Shown: positions 26,601 to 39,217 of the stretch, in pieces | How positions within the stretch are numbered: the stretch's first letter is position 1 | How the letters are laid out: each line of letters starts with the position of its first letter | Notes under the pieces: generated by a model | What the model was told of the DNA's origin: nothing | The model's database searches: none | The model's input: the letters and a program-made list of their open reading frames with translations, nothing else | From: Eopsaltria australis | Taxonomy: Eukaryota > Chordata > Aves > Passeriformes > Petroicidae | Assembly: GCA_034509425.1 (NCBI GenBank) | Contig: JAVTVJ010000550.1 | Coordinates: forward strand, 2,670,994 to 2,734,993 | Reading direction: 5' to 3' | Length of the DNA: 64,000 bases | Made by a program: the position numbers and the translations under genes

Positions 26601-29570
26601 CATTTTTAAGTATCCTGTTTTCTCTTCAGCAGAAGGCTACCTAGCTTTCAGTGTATGGGGCATCACCCAATTTTAACTTTTCTGTTGCAGTAATAGGAGG
26701 GTAATTTGTCACTGTCACTTCTACTAACCTATCTTCAAATAAGAAATGAATTAACCAACAGAGCTGCAAGGATAGAGTTAGCAGAACCTTCACCAGTAGT
26801 TTCATAGAGATTAAGTGACAGGGTATTTTAAAACCCATTTTGACAGCAAGACAAGTTGAAACAAACGACTGCCCTGGCTCTGTTTTCTCTGTGCTTGTAA
26901 AAGTGTCAGATTCCATGTTCCACAGTGAGGAGGGAGGCAGGAGACCCAAAAAGTTGGTCCTTCCCCAAGCACATCACAGTGGTATATAGAAATCTTTACC
27001 CAGGCAAAGGATGAATAGAAAAGAAGCCACGAAAGCTAAAAGCAGACACATCCCAGCAAATTACTCTCTTACTGCACAACAGCCATTCCTGGAGAGCACA
27101 GGAATAAGAAGCTATGTCTGCTGGTACCTGGGTGCAACTCATTCACCTGGCAGCAGAACATGTTTAAGGCTCTTAGCAGTAGAAATGCAGTGACTCCCAT
27201 TTTTGCCAGGTAATGGCTTCCTAGTAGGGAAAAAAAGGGGTTGTTTCTTTTTATTTTTAAATCCACTTCCCTTTTTTTACATTTTTCAGTAAAAATGTTT
27301 TATAGATGAACATGGGAGATGCCTTACAAGAAAAGAGCTGTTTTCAGGATCATTGCTCTACTCTTCCCCATCAGAGGTGTTTGCAGAGAAGAGTGGCTGT
27401 GAACACTTTTACATGAGCAAGCTGTATATTTCTATCACACTTTGCCAGACTAGAATTCAATCTGAGTAGTGTCAAAGGAGGGCTGATGGCAGGCAAGTAA
27501 TTCATTCCCTATTCCAGGCTGTTAGCTTCCAACAAGTCCATTTCACAGGATAGTTAACAGATCCTCTCATGATAAGGATGACTGCTCAAAGCACTTAGGC
27601 TGATGTTGTTTTAATACCAAATCTATACTGAGGTGGTTGACACAAGTAGTGCCATACCAAGTAGCTTACAAAGGCTAGTGGAGTGGAACAAGACATGAAA
27701 CCTAATGTCAACATTCCTCTTTTTCTGAAAGGCCAATGAAATCTCTTGATGCTGCAGGGATTTCTTAAATACGATGCTTTCACACGGCATTTATGTGGTA
27801 TAATATTATTGCACTTTATTTCAATGAAGGAAAACCACCTGAAAGGGGGGAAATAAGTCCTTTGATACGACTGGTTTATTGCATATGTCCTGATTTTATG
27901 TGGCATGTAATTGTTTATATAACAAATATTTATAATGTAAGGAAATTAAATATTATACAAACCTTCTACAGAGAAGATATTTTCAAGTATTAATGATGAA
28001 AATCAAAGAGTTCAAACAATTCTCAAACAGAAATTTTTCCTCCCGTTTTCCAAAAGTGCTTTTGGACCATTTGAAATCGTCCTGGCTGTTTTCACAAGCA
28101 TTTCTGGAAAATCTCCTCTTTTTCCTGTCCTGAAGGTCCTTTAAACTTCATTTCTGCTTGGATCCTTTGAATTCTTTTCCAGGCCACTAGGTTTCTAAAC
28201 ATAGCAGAACTCCCACAATGTGTGGTTTGTCCTAATTATCAGAAGTCCTATTGCTGTAGTTGATTCATGAACTACTTCTTTAAAAGAATGAAAAAAAAAA
28301 ATTAGTTCAATTAATTTGGTTCTAAGTTCTTTCTGCAGCCTTTATTTTCACAAAGATATACACACACAGTCCCATGTCCCTTGGTCAATAGAGAATGACT
28401 CGCTGTTATGCTGCTCACACTTTCACCCTCTACTTGCATTAGCAATTAAAAAGTATTAACTGAGCATATGGATTGCATTGAAGGTCAAGACCTGTTCAAA
28501 CTCATACCTAACTATCTGTTAGGAGCAACCACCGAATTGTACCATCATTATGGTATCTCCATGTCTAGTGAAAACATACATTGATTGCTTTCATCAATAT
28601 TACCTCATTGCATCAACTGTCTATAAACTGCACTTTCCTGTCACCAGGGAAGAGGTACAGTGCAGAAACCCAAAGTGTTAATGGTGGGTACCGTGCTTTG
28701 GGTGAAAGCTCATGAAGATAAGAACATCTCATCTCAAAGTATTAGGTTTTGGCAGTTTCCCTGAATTTTGAGAGATCGTTCACAAAGTGACTCAGCCAAA
28801 TATTATTTGGGGTCTTTCAAGCACATGGCAGTTTGTCTATGAGCAAATTTCCAGATGTTCCCACATATGTAAAATGCTGTGTTCATAGCCCAGTTAGTTT
28901 AGTGTCAAAATTGCATTCACCAAACACTGTGAATTCAGTAAAGTTAAGTTTCAGATCTGCAAATGCGTCCTGAGATTTTGCAAAAGCCAAAAATCTAATT
29001 CAGGGAACAGTAATTAATAGGGGGATACCTGTATTTGTCAGCCAATCATTCACACTCTTAAACTGTTTGTAATTGCACTTAACATGTTCACTGAACATAG
29101 AAACATCAAATCCATAACATGCAACTCCCTGAGCAACTTCTGCTCAACCCAGTGATGACCAGTAGAAAGGAGTGAACTCAGATCTGTTGTGCTGAGTTCT
29201 GCCAAAAACATCAAGGTGGTTAAAAACAAAAGTGAGGGAGGAAGAAAAAAAGGTGTGTGTGGGAAAAATGCTTACAGTCACAAGAGGGACATATGGTCAT
29301 GACAGGTGACCTACTTGCATCCAACTAGATGCAAATTAGTTGGTCTGTTAAAGAGGGAAAAAAGAATCTTCATACACTCTGAAGATTTCTACCTTACACC
29401 AGGGCCAAACCAAAACTGATGACAGATGAGATACCCACCCACATGAGATATCAAGCAACAACTCTAAAATGCTTAAGAGGCCATGCCTTTTTCCTTCTCC
29501 ACCTCAGATCAAACGAGCTAACATCCTTACTGGAATCCCAACAGGCAAGTGCCACATTGAAGTGTGACTA
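20678..29570. other. AT-rich unique and simple-repeat DNA, no gene seen
   Basis: The block includes a T15 run at 21179-21193, an A/C-rich tract at 21768-21925, an A16 run at 22555-22570 with flanking A-rich sequence, and another A-rich tract at about 24255-24330. There are small tandem duplications at 20750-20780, 22099-22141 and 23629-23654. The longest frames (125-126 codons at 22470-22850 minus and 25076-25453 plus) show no domain; the first runs through the poly-A tract and is low-complexity. I recognise no LTR or CR1. Confidence 0.4.
21768..21925. repeat. A/C-rich low-complexity tract
   Basis: About 150 bp consist almost only of A and C on the plus strand, in units such as AAAC, AAACC and ACCACC. 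It generates lysine/asparagine/proline/threonine frames on one strand and phenylalanine/tryptophan-rich frames on the other; none is a credible protein. Confidence 0.9.
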
Positions 29571-29589
29571 GAACTAAGGTAACTGTGCT

Positions 29590-29640
29590 AGAAGACTGTT
29601 GAACGGCTTCCAACCCCTACAATGGTGAAACTATGAAGAC
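29590..29640 (+). mobile_element. possible decayed CR1 3' tail
   Basis: CGGCTTCCAACCCCTACAAT then GGTGAAACTATGAAG resembles the CR1 ending with its terminal ATTCTATG-like repeats, but it is too short and diverged for certainty. Confidence 0.3.
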
Positions 29641-32480
29641 ATTCTTACACTCTAAAAAAGTTCATGGTCCCAGTCAACTTGGAATATAGTTCTCTGTGGC
29701 CATCAGCGTGAAATTGTCACAGCTCCTTCATGACAACTATAGGAACTGAATCACAAAGCATCTGGGGGAAAGCAAAATCCCAAAAAAAGCCAGTGAGTCA
29801 TCCTACAGTGTCCTGTTACTTCAGGGGGTGAGCACTATTCCCAGTACTCATGACAATGAGCAAGCCTGACTCGTTCACCTGATTTTTTCCAAAACTGAAC
29901 TCAGAAACCCACAAAAAATCTTACTCATGGAGGTCGGCTTAGGGATTAGAATTTATACAGAAACTTTTGGAGTTTAGGAGCAGCAGCTATCAGAACTAAG
30001 TAAAGCATGCAGTGAATTTATTGTGTAATAAATTTTTATGTTCCATGATTAACTTGGGAAGTCCCACAGGAAACTAAGGGACATTCTGCACCTACTTGAA
30101 GAGGCTTGATATTAACTTTGTTTTTAATATTTTTTTTTAAAGATCTCAATGAACAAAAGTAACAAAACAACACTTCTGTGCTTCAGGAGTAGCAGTTGAC
30201 ACAGTCATGTTTTCATCTTACATGTTGTATTTCTTCAGAATACATCCAGTTGTCAGACTCTGAAGAAATGAAGAAAAATTAAATGAAGAGAAGAAAATAA
30301 GACTTTTCCTGTAAATGCTATAGAGCTTTCCCAATAACTCACATAGCACTACTTCCCTCCTGACTGATATTTTGGTACTGACAATGCAGTGCAAATTAAG
30401 AGAAGAAAGCCTTTCTGCAGACAGAATCATACAGAGTTGTTGCTTCAGCAGGACATTAAATAAACTACCCTAGAAAACTAAAAAATATATATAGCTATAA
30501 TAAACATTTAAAAGGATTGCATCTCCTAGCCATATAATCTTCCTTCACAAGTGGAGTCTGCAGAATAATTAATTTATGAACACTAGCCTTTTGCAACTCC
30601 TACTTGTTTCCTGAATTTCTTCTTCAGACTGGATCTGAGTAATAGAAAACACAAACTGCATGTGACCCCTTTGTACTGGAAAGGAATGTAGAAAACAGCA
30701 GCAGCAGCAACCAGGCCCCTTTCCTTTACCCACTGAAACAAGTCCGAGCATGACCTTAATGTTACAAGTTTCTAATTAATACTCAAAAAAAATTAAATTG
30801 ATATATTCACACCCAATCCAAAATATGAAAACGAAGAAAGTTTTCAGGCTATGAAGTGAAAATATCACGCTTCTCACAGCTGGGCTGCGTGGATTTGAGA
30901 ATTCCTTAGAGTCAGCATCAACCATCACTGATGCACAAGCACAGCACAGTTTGAAGAGATCTGTGCTTAATTTGTGATTAACGGCTTGCAACTCAAAATA
31001 GAAAGAAGAAGAGAAAGAAATAAAGCTTGTCTGCAGACAAATAGATTCCAGCCTACCTGCTTTTTGTACTTCTGTCCATAACTCTGGTAGCTGGTGCTTT
31101 TCTGTGCCGATGAAACTATCATTGAATTGGTTGTCTCAGTTGCTAAGGCAACAAACAGGATGATGCTAATGGATACTATTTATGACACTGGGAACCTTAG
31201 AAAACATTTGCCATGAAAAGATGGTGTCAGAAGTTAGTTAAAATCTAGATTGAGTCTTAGCACAGGAAAGAGAACTAGATAGGATTTTTTTCTTTCTGTT
31301 TTCCCTCTGACATTTTATTTTTTATCAGATACTTCAAGCTTTATGCTTGGTTTGACTGTCAGCACCACTTTATAGTAATTTTTCTAGCTTTATTTCAAAA
31401 CAGAGGAGTTAGCTCGAACACATTCATTCTAATTCTAAGCAGTGGAAGTCCAGGATTTTTTTAAAGCATCACACATGATGCAAAATAGGATTTGACTTTG
31501 GGAACATTCTCCAGAAGACAGAATTTTTGAATCAAAAACATTGGATTTGAGATGCTTCTACCTTTACTCTTATGAACTGTGAGTTATGGAAGATTTTCAT
31601 AAAAGACATAGCAGATCTCATAAACCAAACTGTTATGTTACAAATTATTATATTTTCAGGAACCTATGTTTATATTCAAAAAAATAATCTCCATTAAAAA
31701 GAGACAGACATTCTAAAAGCATTTAAAAAGCACCGGGGAACTGTAAGTTATTTTTTTCTTTTTCCGCAAGCTGTATGTTCACAGCATGAGTCATGGATCA
31801 AAAGCAACCACACAAGTCTGAACTTATACCAGTGGAGGATCAAGCTCCAGGCACTTATTTATTTACAGAAGGCTCGAGGAGTTATTTCTGCACTGGAGTC
31901 ACAGATGACCCATAGTCAAACACCTTGTTGCCATGGAAATCTCACCACTCTCTGCCTTGCTCCCATCCAAGATCCTCCTTTGCATCTCTGGTGATCCCTG
32001 TTTGTCACAGCTTCCCTGGGTCCCTCATTTTGGGCAGGCAGCAGCTGCTAGCAGGGCTGGACCACATTTAACCTGTCAGGCACTTCCAGCCATATGAAGG
32101 TCCAAAATAGTGATTTTTTAGGATTATGATACTTGACTGAACATCTGCTGCTGCTTACACTGTCATGCACACAGACCTCCAAAGTTGTGTCTCATTGATT
32201 ACTTACAAAGAAGTAAACAGAGAAACTAGTGTCCTGTGCTGGTGAGAGAGTAGAAAGTCGTAGTCAATTAACAAGAATTTGCTCCTGGAGAAAGGAAAGA
32301 GAAATAATATCCAATGACTACTCATTCTCATGGGAGAGTCAATCACTGAGGCAATTCAGTGACAGCTCATAAGGTGCATCCAGAACAAAGCAATATAAAA
32401 CCGAAAAAACCCCCACAACACCAACCCCCCTCAAAATGTTGAGAGGCACAGGGAAGCATATACTCCACCTGAGCACACAG
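29641..32480. other. unique sequence, no gene seen
   Basis: Only short frames (71 codons or fewer) are present. A CAGCAGCAGCAGC run lies near 30699 and an AT-rich patch near 30480. No repeat family is recognised. Confidence 0.4.
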
Positions 32481-32575
32481 TCATAGAATCTCTCAAGTTT
32501 GAATGGAACCATAAGGATCAGAGTCCAGCTCCCTGCTCTTTGCATGACTACCTAAAACTAAACCATGTGGCTTTA
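32481..32575 (-). mobile_element. CR1 3' end fragment
   Basis: The plus strand starts TCATAGAATCTCTCAAGTTT and runs into GAATGGAACCATAAGGATCA, GAGTCCAGCTCCCTGCTC and AAACTAAACCATGTGG. This is the reverse complement of a CR1 3' end, including the terminal repeat TCATAGAAT. About 95 bp survive. Confidence 0.65.
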
Positions 32576-34201
32576 GATGTTTTCTGCAAAATCTCCGCAG
32601 CTGAAAATCTCTGCATAATGGGGAACAATTTTTTTTTTTGTTGCACCCATGCTTCTACTTTAGACTCTCCAAGATCAAGCATCTATTTACATGTGAAAAA
32701 TACTGCTCTTTCCCAATAAAGCAGATAGGAACAAGAGCCTAAAACAAGTTAGAAAACATAGGAATCTGAAAATTTATTGGAAGAAATACAAGACAAGAAT
32801 ACATTATACCATCCTGACAAATACAGGGCATTAAAGTCACATAGAGCACTTCCCTTGGCATGACCTGGTTGGAGACACTGACCCTGGGTGATGTCTGAAA
32901 ACATTTTAAAAAAGTAAAATTAGTGATTATTCTTCATACAAGTAGATAATTCCATTTTTTGAAAGATACCTCAATTTTACCTAGCCTGTAAGCATTAGAA
33001 CAGCAACCTATCAAGATATACCCATTTGAACCAATTTCAGTATGAGACCATGAGCATCACTGCGTAAGTGAAGGGGGGGAAAAAAAAGTTGTGACATTTC
33101 CAAGTCAGCTCTAGGCAAAACCATTTGAAGAAAACACCTTCTCATGACTGCCCAGTGCTGCTGTTCACCTTTTAGTCTCCTCTGTGGCCTCAGGAGAGAA
33201 CGCTAAAAACAGTGTTCCTGACACTTTTACAGCTTGTGAAATTTAAATAGCTCTCTTTCTGTTAAAGATTAAAGCATTTTTTTCAGTAGTAGTAGTAGTC
33301 CCAGCACTGAAAATTAGCCCGTTCCAATTAAGGTTTCAACTCTAAGTAATGTCTCCCTTCAGGGAATACATGACATTTTAAATTAAGAAACATTCCAGCT
33401 AACAAGCCTATAAATCTTCCCAATTAACTGTATTCTCTACTAGTTTATGAGTCTTCTGTTCAATTTGACAATCCTAATCGCCCAGAGAGTGCAGAAAAGG
33501 ATGAGACCTTTGTGAAAGTTGCTTTCCACTTGCTGTACTGGAAGGGGATACAGACACCCTCTCTGACTGTACTTTCATTTAACAGATCTGAGCCAAATGG
33601 CACATCAAAGCCCAGTACTCTTCACTGCCGCCAGGTGAAAAGGTTTCCAGTCAGCCAAAAGCCTCTGTGATGCATTTCTCACTCTCCACATGGGAGCTCT
33701 GTGGCAGCACCACTAGAAACACAGCACCAAGTGATTCTCTCACAGGAGCACTTTGCACACTTCTGCATGGATTATTCTTTTACTGATCAAAGCTTTCAGG
33801 GAACACAGTCAGGGTTTGTCCGAGGAAGTAGTGTCACACAGTGGTGATTGAGGGTGCCAGGTGAGGTAGACTGGGGGAGAAAGCAAGTACAAATAAACCT
33901 GTCAGCAGCATTAAATGTAACTTTTCTTTCTGTTATATAGATGGGTTTATTCCCTTTTAATATGTTAAGAGTGTAGCTGAAAAGAATAGGATATATAAAA
34001 GAGATATCTGAAAAAGTCACAAGCAGGGAGAAACACAAGCCAAGAGCATGGAAAAAAAAAGAACAGTATTTGAAGAGATCACTGTGTTTTTTGAAAGACA
34101 AATGTCAAAAGCTATCATCCTAAATTGGACCTGGCAAGCTGGTGTATTGCCAGGCACAGCAAACAGAACGAGCTGAAAGAGCATGCTGGCTATTCGAGTG
34201 T
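32576..34201. other. unique sequence, no gene seen
   Basis: There is a T run near 32631, G and A runs near 33073-33087 and an AGT trinucleotide run near 33285. Minus-strand frames reach 101 codons without a domain. Nothing else is recognised. Confidence 0.4.
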
Positions 34202-36070
34202 GATCATGGAAACACGGAGTGGTTGAGGTTGGAAGGGACCTCTGGAGATCATCTAGTCTAATCCCCCTGCTAAAGCAGCTTCACATCCAGGTGAGTTTTT
34301 AGTATCTCCAGAGAAGGAGACTCTACCACCACTCTGAGCAGCCTGTTCCAGACTCCATCACTCTCACAGGAAAGTGGGTTTCAGTTTGTGCCCATTGCCC
34401 CTTGTCCTGTTACTGGGCACCACTGAAAAGAGCCTGATTCTGTCTTCTTGAAATCCACCCTTGGGATATTTGTAAGCTCTGATAAGATCCCCTTATGGTC
34501 ATCTCTTCTCCAGCCAAACTGGCCCAGCTCCTTCAGCCTTTCCTCATAAGAGAGATGCTCCTTTTCCCCATCCATATTCACAGCCCTCTGCTGGACCTGC
34601 TCCAGTAGTTTCTTCTCTTCCCTGAACTGGGAAGCCCAGAACTGGACACAGAACTCAGATGTGGCCTCTCTAGGGCTAAACAGAAGGGCAGACCATCTCC
34701 CTCGTCCTGCTGGAAATGCTCTTCCTAATGTACCCCAGGGTACCATTGGTTTTCCTGCCCACAAGGGCACTGCTGACTCGTGGACAGCTTGTTGTCCACA
34801 GGGACCCCCAGGTCCTTTTCCACAGAGCTGTTTTCCAACAAGTCAGTCCCCAGCCTGTCGTGGCACCTGGGGTTGTTCCTCCCTTGGATGCAGGACCCTG
34901 CAGTTACCTTTGTTGCACTTCATTCAGTTTCTCTCCACCCAGCTTTCCAGCCTGTCGAGGTCTCACTGAACAAGAGCGCAGCACTCTGGTGTGTCGGACA
35001 TTCCTCCCACTTTTGCATCATCAGCACCTCTGCTCACAACCCTCTGAGCTCTGCCATTCAGCCAGTTCTCAATCCACCTCACTGTCCTCTAACCTAGCCC
35101 AAACTTCCCAAGCTTACCTGTGAGGATGTTACAGGAGACAGTGTGGAAAGCCTTGTTGAAGTCAAGGTAGACAACATTCACTGCTCTCACCCATCTACCC
35201 AGCCAGTCATTCCATCATAGAAGGCTATCAGAGCAGTCAAGCATGACTTCCCCTGGTGAACCCATGCTGACTACTCTTGATAACCTTTTTTCTCTACATC
35301 TTTAGAGATGACATCCATAATGAGTTGCTTCATCACCTTTCCTCACCATAAAGAAGGTGAGGCTGCTGACCTGTAGTTTCCCAAGTTCTCCTTGCGTTTT
35401 GAAGACTGGAGTGATACTGGCTTTTCTGCAGTCCTCAGACACCTCTTCAGTTCTTCATGGCCTTTCAAAGATGATGAAGAGTGGCTTAGCAATAACATCT
35501 GCTATTCCCTCAGCACCCATGGGAGTATCCCACTGGGGCCTATGGATCTGTGTGTGTGTTCCATTTGGGCCCACAGATCTGTGGTTGTCAGGTCTGCCTA
35601 AATGACCTCTAACCTGATTCTCCTAAACCAAGGGAAGGTCTTCCTTTCTCTAGACCTTCTCCCTTCCCTCCAGGGTCCGGGATTCACAAGGGCTGGTCTG
35701 AGCAGTAAAGACTGAGACAAAGAAGGCATTCAGTAACTCTGTTTTCCCTATCTCCTTTGTAGCCAGGGCATTCACCTCATTCAGCAGGAGGTTCTCATTT
35801 TACCTTGTCTTTGTTTTGCAAACAACATACTTAAACGAGCTCCTGTTGTTGTCCTTGTCACATCCCTGCACACCCTGACAACATCCCTGTATTTCTCCTG
35901 AGTGGTTCATCTCTTTTTCCACATTATGTAAACTTCCTTTTCCATGATCTCCTTGCTAAGTCATGAAGGTTTTCTACCTCCTTTGTGCATCCCTATGAGT
36001 AAGGAATCAAGCAATCTTGACCTTGGAGAAAGCAATGCTTGAGTATTAGCCAACTCTCTTGGACACCCCC
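34202..36070 (-). mobile_element. CR1 LINE, 5'-truncated, about 1.9 kb
   Basis: The plus strand begins with the reverse complement of a CR1 3' end (GGTTGAGGTTGGAAGGGACC near 34221, then ATCATCTAGTCTAATCCCC). It then runs backward through ORF2. The C-terminal reverse transcriptase part lies at 34381-34770. Palm-region sequence is recognisable around 35130-35260 (GAAGTCAAGGTAGACAACAT), and the RT start near 35380-35440. The linker toward the endonuclease ends near 36070 (CCAACTCTCTTGGACACC). The element is minus-oriented, lacks its 5' half, and has many frame-breaking changes. 5' truncation is usual for CR1, which primes reverse transcription at the target and leaves no regular target duplication. 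Confidence 0.92.
34381..34770 (-). pseudogene. CR1 reverse transcriptase C-terminal fragment
   Basis: An open minus-strand stretch of 129 codons contains residues recognisable from the CR1 ORF2 C-terminus: LLEQVQQRAVNM, then EHLSYEERLKELGQFGWRR about 20 residues later, and [19 protein letters not shown]. The intact protein is the target-primed reverse transcriptase of the LINE. Here the catalytic domain upstream is out of frame and truncated, so this is a relic. The first ~45 codons do not match the family and reflect a frame change. Confidence 0.85.
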
Positions 36071-36728
36071 TAATTCAGAGGTGTATGATCTGGTGCAGCT
36101 TGAGGCCATTTCCATGGGACAGTGTGCTTTGGAACCAGAAGCTCTTAGCACCTATGCTGGTTCACAGCACAGAGAGCAACAGTGCACAATCCCACAGGTA
36201 CAACCATAAAAGCACAAACAAAATATTTCACAGAGACATTTAAAAAGAAAATTTTGCTAATGTAAAAGGAAAACAAAGTCCCAAGGCTACTGTCCCAGGC
36301 TGAACTACTGGGTAGTGAGTGTTGTGGAAAGAAAGAAAAAAAAAAAGAAAAATAACAAAATACACCCCAAGTCCTCAGAAAATGCACCATGTGTGCATAA
36401 GGGTAGCATGCAGCAGTTTCTGCAGTGGCCTTTGCAAACCAAACAGCATTAGTCTGCCACAATTGAGAATATCCCTGTGCTGCCAGCTCTACTGCAGCTG
36501 ATCTCCATTTATGAAAGTAAGCAAAAAGCATCCCTTCCCAAGAAGCTCAAAACTGCAAAAAAGGCAGGTAGCAAAGAAAAGGAATATTCTGCAATCCTTT
36601 AAACCCACATGCTGAATCTACAAGTCTTGAGACTGTCTGTACATCAGGGTTGCCCCTCAGAGCAATCTATATTTAGTAGATCCTAGACAGAAAGTAGAAG
36701 AAACAAACACATTAAGATTCCTCATTTA

Positions 36729-36803
36729 AAACAAACAAAACAACTAAAAACCAAACAACAAACAAAACAAACAAACAAACAAAAAACCAAACCAAAACCC
36801 AGC
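36729..36803. repeat. A/C-rich (AAAC)n low-complexity tract
   Basis: Repeated AAAC units with interspersed AACC occupy the plus strand; the cleanest part is AAACAAACAAACAAAC near 36768. Confidence 0.9.
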
Positions 36804-37328
36804 ACCATAACTCATTCCAATAACAACAGAAGTGCACCGCCAGGTGAGTTTGTGTTTACAAAATCTCTAATGCTCAATTAGGTCTCTTTAGCATTGTGCA
36901 TTACTTGCTGATCTTGATGCAGGTTCTTCTACTGATCACACTGCAGCAACTGCTATTGCTGCCATGCAAAAATCTGTACAGGGATAGAAACCTTTCCACA
37001 TAAGAACTTAAATGAGGGTGTTTGCCTCATTAGTCAGGAAACACTGTCATGCTCTAATTAATTTGTAGGAGGCAGAAAATGGATAACATATGGCTATACT
37101 CTTACAGAATCAAGGAAAAAAAAAGAAAACATGTTTACTTGTATTTTCAATACTAAGAGAACATCTCTACACATTTTCCAAGTGTTTACCACCTCTTCCA
37201 GAGGGCACATACAGCATCTTTTGTAGGTACCATTCACTCTGATGTTGAACACAATGAAATCTCAGACCCAGAAGCAGACCACATGCATGACTCATTAAAA
37301 CAATTATGGTCATTATAAATCCAAATAG

Positions 37329-37347
37329 AAAAAAAAAAAAAAAAAAG
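37329..37347 (+). repeat. poly-A run of 19
   Basis: This is the longest homopolymer noticed in the window. No retroposed gene is recognisable immediately upstream on the plus strand. Confidence 0.95.
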
Positions 37348-37650
37348 AGGATAAAGGTTTCTAGTTAATCCCTACCATGATTACATAATCAAGAATTCTT
37401 TTATTAACCAAAACCAATGCAAATATTAAGTCATATTTCAGCACACAACAAAGCAAGAAAAACAACGTAAGAGATTTAACACTTCTAGAAACAAAGGTCT
37501 GGAAACTGCTTTGGGTCAGTGAGTCCTACATCTCGTTAAATTTTAAGCCCCACTTAAATAAGTGAATAAATGAGAACAAAAAAAAATCCAAAAGCAGCCA
37601 TGATCTGTGTTAAGTTTTGAGAGTTTAGTTTTCAAAACAGAGAAATCATA

Positions 37651-37695
37651 GATAGGGAAATCATGAATCTTGCCTGGATAGGGAAATCATGAATC
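37651..37695. repeat. 26-bp tandem duplication
   Basis: GATAGGGAAATCATGAATC occurs at 37651-37669 and again at 37677-37695, separated by TTGCCTG, so the period is 26 bp. A related GAAATCATAG just upstream suggests an earlier partial copy. Confidence 0.9.
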
Positions 37696-39049
37696 AAAAA
37701 GCCATTACAGTCTCAGAACAGTTGCTTTGTGGGACACTGTCCAACATCCAGGCTCCAAGATGTAACATAGGATCCCATTATTTCCCCACATCACAAGGAG
37801 CCACAATACATTGTGAAAATGGTGTGGACCTGCCTAAGGGGAAAGGCACACGAGGAGCATGGCACACCTCCTTGTCAATGGTCAAACCAACTGGCAGATA
37901 AATTAGCTTAAAACCATATCCTTTAAGAATGTTCTTCTGTTTCCCTCTTGTCAGAGGTCTTTATTACTTACTAAAAGATATTTATATAAGCTGCATTTGA
38001 AGAAATTTGCTTATGAGAAAATTTTTCCCACCGCTGAAGTCTTCCTAGAAAGTTCTTCCATCCATCGTGAGTTGCAGAACCTCACCTAAGCAGAGAGAAA
38101 AGTTGGAAGCTGGAAGAAGGACAGAGTAGCCCCCATCCCAGCAGCCAACTTCTGAAAACGTAAAATTTGGAGCATATTACATGTTTACAGTTATTGCTTC
38201 CCATAGTAAGTTACAAATCCCCAGGACTAATCTCCAACCTTAATGTGGAGATGGGGTGAACTGCTAAAAGTGATGGGGTAGAACAGAAGCATCACAGAGG
38301 GTTCCCAATATTCCATGACCTAGGACCCAAGAGGATGGAATTGCTCCCCACATCACAGATCTACCAATAACTGGTGTACTTGGCTATGCAGAGCACTGGG
38401 CCTTCATCTACTGGTTTCGCAGTATGGAGGGAAATATTTAGTGCCCCAGCTCTTATTGCTCTGCAGATATAAGAGTCTTGGTCTGAAAAGCAATCATAAA
38501 AGTGTCACTTTCTCACTCCTTGCACATGCACTCAGACACACACCCAGGGTCTTACCTCCTTCCACATTTTTTTGTGACTCTTGAGGACTGCAGCTTGATC
38601 TCAAGACTCATTTTTATACCAGGGACAATGAGCATACCTGTCAAGAAAAACAAGAGGCAATAAAGTAAGAAAAAGTGAAGTAAAATCAGCAAACCAAAGA
38701 AAAACACTTCACATAAGAAGTCTGCAGTTATCCTAAAAAAAACCCTTGAGAATAACTACCCCATCTTACAGCTCTAAGTATGAGACTTGATACAGTGGCA
38801 CTTCATACCTCTCAAGGCAAAATTGTTCACTTTCCCCAATTTCCCTTAGACTGAAATGCAGCAGAAAATGCATTCATTGCCCCAATGTGCAGACAGAATG
38901 ATACTTGTTGAGCAGAAAAGAGCACTAAATCATATTATTTCTTGAAAAAACTGAGACAAGAAAAGTAAACACAAATGTTATTTTGATTTCCTTTAGCCCA
39001 TTAGGATGACACTATAAAGCTTCCAACTAGAAGAACAATCTTTTCTCCC

Positions 39050-39212
39050 TGTCGTGGTTTTAGTTTGTTTATTCAGGTTTGTGGCTAAATGCCAGCACAC
39101 TTACCTAAATTTACTTGATTGCTTGTTGTGAGATAAGGATTAGGAGTAGGCAAAGTGATCTGCAGCCCAGATCACTTCTTAGATTTTGACCCCTCTGGTT
39201 TAACCTAGGACA
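39050..39212 (-). mobile_element. miniature, internally deleted LTR with intact ends
   Basis: The element starts TGTCGTGG, ends CCTAGGACA, and is flanked on both sides by CTCCC (39045-39049 and 39213-39217), a perfect 5-bp target duplication. The first ~100 bp match the reverse complement of the last ~110 bp of the 1.6 kb LTR at 47405-48997 (shared AAATGCCAGCACACTTA, TGTGAGATAAGGATTAG). The last ~50 bp match the reverse complement of that LTR's first ~50 bp (shared CACTTC, TAGATTTTGA, CC-AGGACA). The roughly 1.4 kb in between is missing, including its TATA box and polyadenylation signal. It is either a solo LTR deleted internally after insertion or an insertion of an already shortened form. 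Confidence 0.85.
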
Positions 39213-39217
39213 CTCCC

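Larger units (their letters stand above)
36071..39044. other. unique and simple-repeat DNA, no gene seen
   Basis: The block includes an A/C tract at 36729-36803, an A19 run at 37329-37347 and a 26-bp tandem duplication at 37651-37695. A 128-codon minus frame at 36145-36531 starts just past the CR1 end; it has a hydrophobic stretch that is the complement of an A-rich run and no domain. No exon is supported. Confidence 0.4.

Noticed and set aside
34661..35123. Plus-strand frames of 102-135 codons
   Set aside because: These are antisense to a minus-strand CR1 ORF2 relic.
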